DNA from: Erysipelotrichaceae bacterium
GTDB lineage: Bacteria; Bacillota_I; Bacilli_A; Erysipelotrichales; Erysipelotrichaceae
DNA: 64,000 nt
Assembly: GCA_017419165.1 (NCBI GenBank)
Contig: JAFOLW010000073.1
Span: 1-64,000 of the forward strand
Direction: 5' to 3'
The number at the start of each line of letters is the position of its first letter. Position 1 is the first letter of the stretch. The translations under genes and the position numbers were made by a program. Below the pieces are notes generated by a model. It was not told the origin of the DNA and ran no database searches. It was given only the letters and a program-made list of their open reading frames with translations. Positions 60,813-64,000 of the stretch are shown in pieces.

Positions 60813-61997
60813 ATGGGCATCAGATTTGCGAAATCGATCAAGATCGGTAATTATCTGCGCATCAATTTTACGAAGAACGGCGTCTCGGCGACCATCGGCA
60901 AGCGCGGAGCTTCCGTCAATGTCGGCACCAAAGGCGCATATCTCAATCTTTCCCCGGCGGCGGTCGGGGTCAACGGTACAGGACTGTCCTACCGTCAGAA
61001 GATCCTTTCTTTAGGTTCTTCCAAAAAGAAAAAGAAGACGACTTCGGCTGCCAAAAAGAAGACTTATGTGGCGGCTTCCGAAGCCAAGAAGACTTCTTCT
61101 TTGAAGAAAGAGGAGATCGAAGCCAGGGAAGAACAGCTTCTTGAAACGGTGAACGAAGAAGTCTCTGAAGAAACGGTCGATCCGGTGCAGGATTATGAAA
61201 ACAATCATGAGGCGATCGTCAATCTTCACAAGTATGCCGCTCCGGTCATGAACAAGGAAGAATTCGAGAAGTATGCCGCTTCTTTGGAATCCGAAGCGAA
61301 GAAGGAACTGTTCAAGTACGCCCTGGAAGGTGACGAGGACATCATCGAAAACATGGTCTCTTCGTTCATGAGTTCCCTGGAGCTCGCCTACGATGTCAGA
61401 GTCAACTACGAACTGGAAGACGATATCTTGTATGTCGACCTGGATCTGCCGGAGATCGAAGAGCTTTCCAGAGACTATCCTGCCTACAACAACGGCAAGC
61501 TCGTCAGAAAGCGCAAGACCTCTTCACAGATGAAGGAGGAATACGCCAGGCTGGTCCTGTCTTTGGGCATCTTTTTATCCGCTTCGTATTTCAACATCTC
61601 TTCCTACATCACCCGTGTCGTGATGTCCGGCTTCACTTCGCTCCGTGACAGGAACGGCGATCTGATCGACCAGTATCTGTATTCGATCCGCTTCGTCAGG
61701 GAGGTCTTTGAGAAGACCGATCTGAGTCAGGTGGAGGATCCTTACAGGTTCATCCTGCAGTTTGAGAACCGCATCAATATGTCGGATGCCTATAATTTCA
61801 AGGCGGTCAAGCCTTATGAGATGGAGTCGGCGCTTCAGAGCAACGAGCTGATCGAAGATGCGATCGCCGCATTGAAGGAGCTCGGATACAAGGCGGCCGA
61901 ACTCGCGCCGGTGAAAAAGAGACTGGCCGAATACCGTTACGAGAATCCTTCCGATTATCTCAAAGAAGGTCTGCGTATCCTGAAAGAAGAAAAATAG
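60813..61997 (+). CDS. DUF4236-containing protein
   Basis: A 394-residue protein. The first 60 residues (GIRFAKSIKIG, GVSATIGKRGASVNVGTKGAY, GTGLSYR) match DUF4236, a Gly-rich beta domain of unknown role. A Lys-rich linker (about 68-95), an acidic coiled-coil-like stretch, and a 250-residue helical C-terminal domain follow. No membrane segment. AAGGAG precedes the ATG, 10 bases after the nitroreductase stop. Confidence 0.8.
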   Translation: MGIRFAKSIKIGNYLRINFTKNGVSATIGKRGASVNVGTKGAYLNLSPAAVGVNGTGLSYRQKILSLGSSKKKKKTTSAAKKKTYVAASEAKKTSSLKKEEIEAREEQLLETVNEEVSEETVDPVQDYENNHEAIVNLHKYAAPVMNKEEFEKYAASLESEAKKELFKYALEGDEDIIENMVSSFMSSLELAYDVRVNYELEDDILYVDLDLPEIEELSRDYPAYNNGKLVRKRKTSSQMKEEYARLVLSLGIFLSASYFNISSYITRVVMSGFTSLRDRNGDLIDQYLYSIRFVREVFEKTDLSQVEDPYRFILQFENRINMSDAYNFKAVKPYEMESALQSNELIEDAIAALKELGYKAAELAPVKKRLAEYRYENPSDYLKEGLRILKEEK

Positions 61998-62090
61998 TTT
62001 TTGCGGATGATAGAATAAGTGTAAGAAGAGCTTTCGTTTTCCATGATCAGAAGATCCGATGTCGTCAGAAAAACAGATGATCATTCAAGT

Positions 62091-62113
62091 GCCGGTATCC
62101 ACACCGGCCTTTT
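62091..62113 (+). terminator. Intrinsic terminator
   Basis: GCCGG and CCGGC pair around TATCCACA, then CTTTT. Confidence 0.6.
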
Positions 62114-62142
62114 GAAAAGGGCGGCAGGATCGGGAGATGTCC

Positions 62143-63063
62143 ATGAATAAGGCAGCCGGGCTCATCAAAGTGCTCCTGCTGCTTTTTCTGACCGTCGGCT
62201 GTTCGGCGGAAGCCGGAGCGGAAGAAACGGAAAAGCCCGAAGCAGCGGCACCGGAAGAACGCTATGAAGTTCCGGAATTCGCCGTTTCGGAATTTCACGA
62301 AGAGGCGGCCGAATACAAGAACGGTGCCTATATCGATATCTCCAATGCCGCCAAGGGCTATGTGGCCGTTTCGGCCGTTTCCGATAAGCGTCTGAAATTT
62401 CAGGTGCTGACGGAAGAGACTTACAACTACAACATCTCTTCGGACGGCGAAGTGTCGATCTTCCCGCTGCAGTCGGGGGATACGGAATATACTTTCCGGG
62501 TCATGGAGAACATTTCCGAAAACAAGTATGCGGTGCTGTTTCAGACGTCGGCCGATGTGAAGCTCGAAGATGAGTTTCAGCCGTTCCTGCGCAGCAGTGA
62601 TTATGCCTTTTATACCAGGGAATCGGAATGCGTGAAGCTGGCGGATTCGTTCTCGGCTTCTTCGTCTACCGCACTTGATGTCGTGGCGAAGGTCTATGCC
62701 TATGTCTGCGATCATATCAAGTACGATCGGCCGAAGGCGGAAAACATCAAGTCGGGTTATCTGCCCGATCCCGATGAGACGCTTGATACCGGCAAGGGGA
62801 TCTGTTTCGACTATGCCTCTTTGACGGCGGCGATGCTGCGCTCACAGGGGATACCGACCAAAGTGATCTTCGGCTATGTCTCACCCAACGACGTTTATCA
62901 TGCCTGGAACATGTTCTATACCAAAGAGTCCGGCTGGGTGAGCGTGAAATTTGAAGTGAATGAAAAAGAATGGACCCGCATGGACCTGACGTTCTCGGCC
63001 AACGGCTCGGATCAGAAGTTCATCGGTGACGGAAGCAATTATGCGGATGTATATGAGTACTAG
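62143..63063 (+). CDS. Lipoprotein with transglutaminase-like domain
   Basis: A 306-residue exported protein. The signal peptide ends in the lipobox LTVGC, followed by a Glu/Ala-rich stretch. The C-terminal half is a transglutaminase/cysteine-protease-like fold with Cys in GKGICFDYASL and His in DVYHAWNMFY; a late Asp would complete the triad. It may cleave or crosslink wall proteins. ATG 62143 has GGGAG at a better distance than the ATG two codons earlier. A secretion-type gene follows. Confidence 0.82.
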   Translation: MNKAAGLIKVLLLLFLTVGCSAEAGAEETEKPEAAAPEERYEVPEFAVSEFHEEAAEYKNGAYIDISNAAKGYVAVSAVSDKRLKFQVLTEETYNYNISSDGEVSIFPLQSGDTEYTFRVMENISENKYAVLFQTSADVKLEDEFQPFLRSSDYAFYTRESECVKLADSFSASSSTALDVVAKVYAYVCDHIKYDRPKAENIKSGYLPDPDETLDTGKGICFDYASLTAAMLRSQGIPTKVIFGYVSPNDVYHAWNMFYTKESGWVSVKFEVNEKEWTRMDLTFSANGSDQKFIGDGSNYADVYEY

Positions 63064-63075
63064 GAGGAATGTCTT

Positions 63076-64000
63076 ATGGCAAGCAATAAACTGTCATTAT
63101 TAGGAGTTTCCGCTTTCTGCGAAAGCATGGCGTCGATGCTCGATGCCGGGATCGAGATCTCGGAAGCCGCTTCTCTGATGAAGCAGAAGAACAATGCCGG
63201 TCAGCTCAACGAGGGACTTCAGGTCATCGAGAGCTGTCTGCAGGAAGGTTCGACGCTGAAGGATGCCATGGAAAAAAGCGGGATGTTCCCCGACTATTGT
63301 CTGCAGATGGTGGAGGCGGGAGAAGCGACCGGCAAGACCGAGGAGTCTTTGCTGCGCCTTTCTTCCTACTATGCTTCCCAGCATTCCCTGAAAGAAAAGA
63401 TCACTTCGACCATCATCTATCCGCTGGCGATGATCGTTCTGATCATCATCGTCCTGTTCCTGATGCTGAAGCTGGTCTTGCCGGCATTCGGCAATGTTTA
63501 TGAGACGTTGACGGGTTCCCTGTCGCAGTCGAGCTATGCATATATCACTTATGCTTTCCTGTTCTGCCGGATCGCCCTGATCCTGATGGTCATCCTGGTC
63601 TTGGGCGTCCTCATCGCCTGGCTCATGTACGGTCACGGATTCAAGAAACAGATCTCGGCTCTTCTGTCCAAGGTCCCGGCGGCAGGAAAGATCCTGAGGG
63701 ATCTCGCCTTATACCGTTTCACTTCCGCTTTTGAAGTCTATCTTTCCAGCGGTTTTCTGCAGGATGATGCGATCCTCAAGGCCAGAGAGATGTCCGATCA
63801 TCCGGAAGTGAACAAAAAGATCGATGAGACCAAATCGTTTATGGACGAAGGCAACGGTTTCGGAAAGAGCGCCAATGAAGCGGAGCTTTACGAACCGATC
63901 TACGGACGTATGTTGATACCGGCGGAGAGGAGCGGCAACATGGAAGGCGCTTTGAAGCGGCTTTCCGATCTTCTTTCGGAAAGTGTCATGACTTCTTCCG
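63076..64000 (+). CDS. Type II secretion/competence F protein (partial)
   Basis: The first 308 residues of an inner-membrane T2SS F-domain protein (GspF/PilC/ComGB family). Two F domains are visible, each opening like FCESMASMLDAGIEISEAA and FTSAFEVYLSSGFLQDDA, with two to three membrane helices between (about residues 115-195). It builds the platform for a type IV pilus-like or competence pseudopilus. AGGAGG precedes ATG 63076. The reading frame runs off the window. Confidence 0.88.
   Translation, partial: MASNKLSLLGVSAFCESMASMLDAGIEISEAASLMKQKNNAGQLNEGLQVIESCLQEGSTLKDAMEKSGMFPDYCLQMVEAGEATGKTEESLLRLSSYYASQHSLKEKITSTIIYPLAMIVLIIIVLFLMLKLVLPAFGNVYETLTGSLSQSSYAYITYAFLFCRIALILMVILVLGVLIAWLMYGHGFKKQISALLSKVPAAGKILRDLALYRFTSAFEVYLSSGFLQDDAILKAREMSDHPEVNKKIDETKSFMDEGNGFGKSANEAELYEPIYGRMLIPAERSGNMEGALKRLSDLLSESVMTSS

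Noticed and set aside
62044-62149. 35-codon frame upstream of the lipoprotein gene
   Set aside because: No ribosome site, and it runs through a terminator hairpin into the lipoprotein start.

Overview
The window is a gene-dense bacterial chromosome segment with about 64 protein genes and 2 tRNA genes. Genes mostly start at AAGGAG-type ribosome sites, many stop/start codons overlap, and intrinsic terminators are plentiful. The gene content (YtrA-type GntR with ABC genes, BmpA/NupABC-type nucleoside importer, reverse rubrerythrin, ComGB-like secretion protein, heterodimeric multidrug ABC exporter) points to an anaerobic, fermentative member of the Bacillota. Something near the Erysipelotrichales would fit, but that placement is an inference. 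Base composition looks roughly balanced, except for one AT-rich insert at 34141-34856.

Layout. 1-8 kb: the tail of an IS30-type transposase, a two-gene ABC exporter, tRNA-Pro, a patatin-like protein, an XpaC-like membrane protein, pyruvate kinase. 7.3-20.4 kb: nucleoside uptake and breakdown: a sugar-isomerase-like protein, cytidine deaminase, a nucleoside hydrolase (opposite strand), then a long operon of nitrilase-type amidase, MTA/SAH-deaminase-like amidohydrolase, three different nucleoside-phosphorylase homologues and a YczE-like membrane protein, followed by a BmpA-type lipoprotein and its ABC importer. 20-34 kb: a membrane-anchored unknown, flavodoxin, an E2-like acyltransferase, an MFS/hydrolase/GH42 operon, glutamine synthetase, an atypical methionyl-tRNA synthetase overlapping mtnA, and a peptidase/esterase pair. 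34 kb: tRNA-Arg with a 0.7 kb insert that duplicates the tRNA 3' end and carries one DJ-1/PfpI gene.

35-45 kb: a GntR-ABC-permease-glycosyltransferase operon, deoC with a second nucleoside hydrolase, reverse rubrerythrin, pseudouridine catabolism (psuK with an HTH domain, psuG, HAD phosphatase), rarA, acpS. 44-49 kb: two aminotransferases, GtrA, an Lrp-type regulator, gpsA and a GNAT. 49-52 kb: a UDP-glucose dehydrogenase fused to an N-terminal Xre-type DNA-binding domain, divergent from a UDP-glucuronate-epimerase-like gene; the space between holds two identical-spacing palindromes. 52-64 kb: an SNF2 helicase with SWIM finger, gpmI, an orphan Hpt protein, a barnase-like RNase with a two-domain barstar, a 50-residue membrane protein ahead of glyA, nitroreductase, a DUF4236 protein, a transglutaminase-like lipoprotein, and a type II secretion F protein cut by the window end.

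Functionally the strongest theme is salvage of nucleosides: import (BmpA/ABC), base release (phosphorylases, hydrolases, PsuG), base or nucleoside deamination (Cdd, amidohydrolase) and sugar-phosphate use (DeoC, MtnA) feeding glycolysis (Pyk, GpmI). The most unusual item is the regulator-enzyme fusion at 49.3-50.8 kb with its twin operators. It looks like a metabolic enzyme that could bind DNA and control its own gene and its partner.
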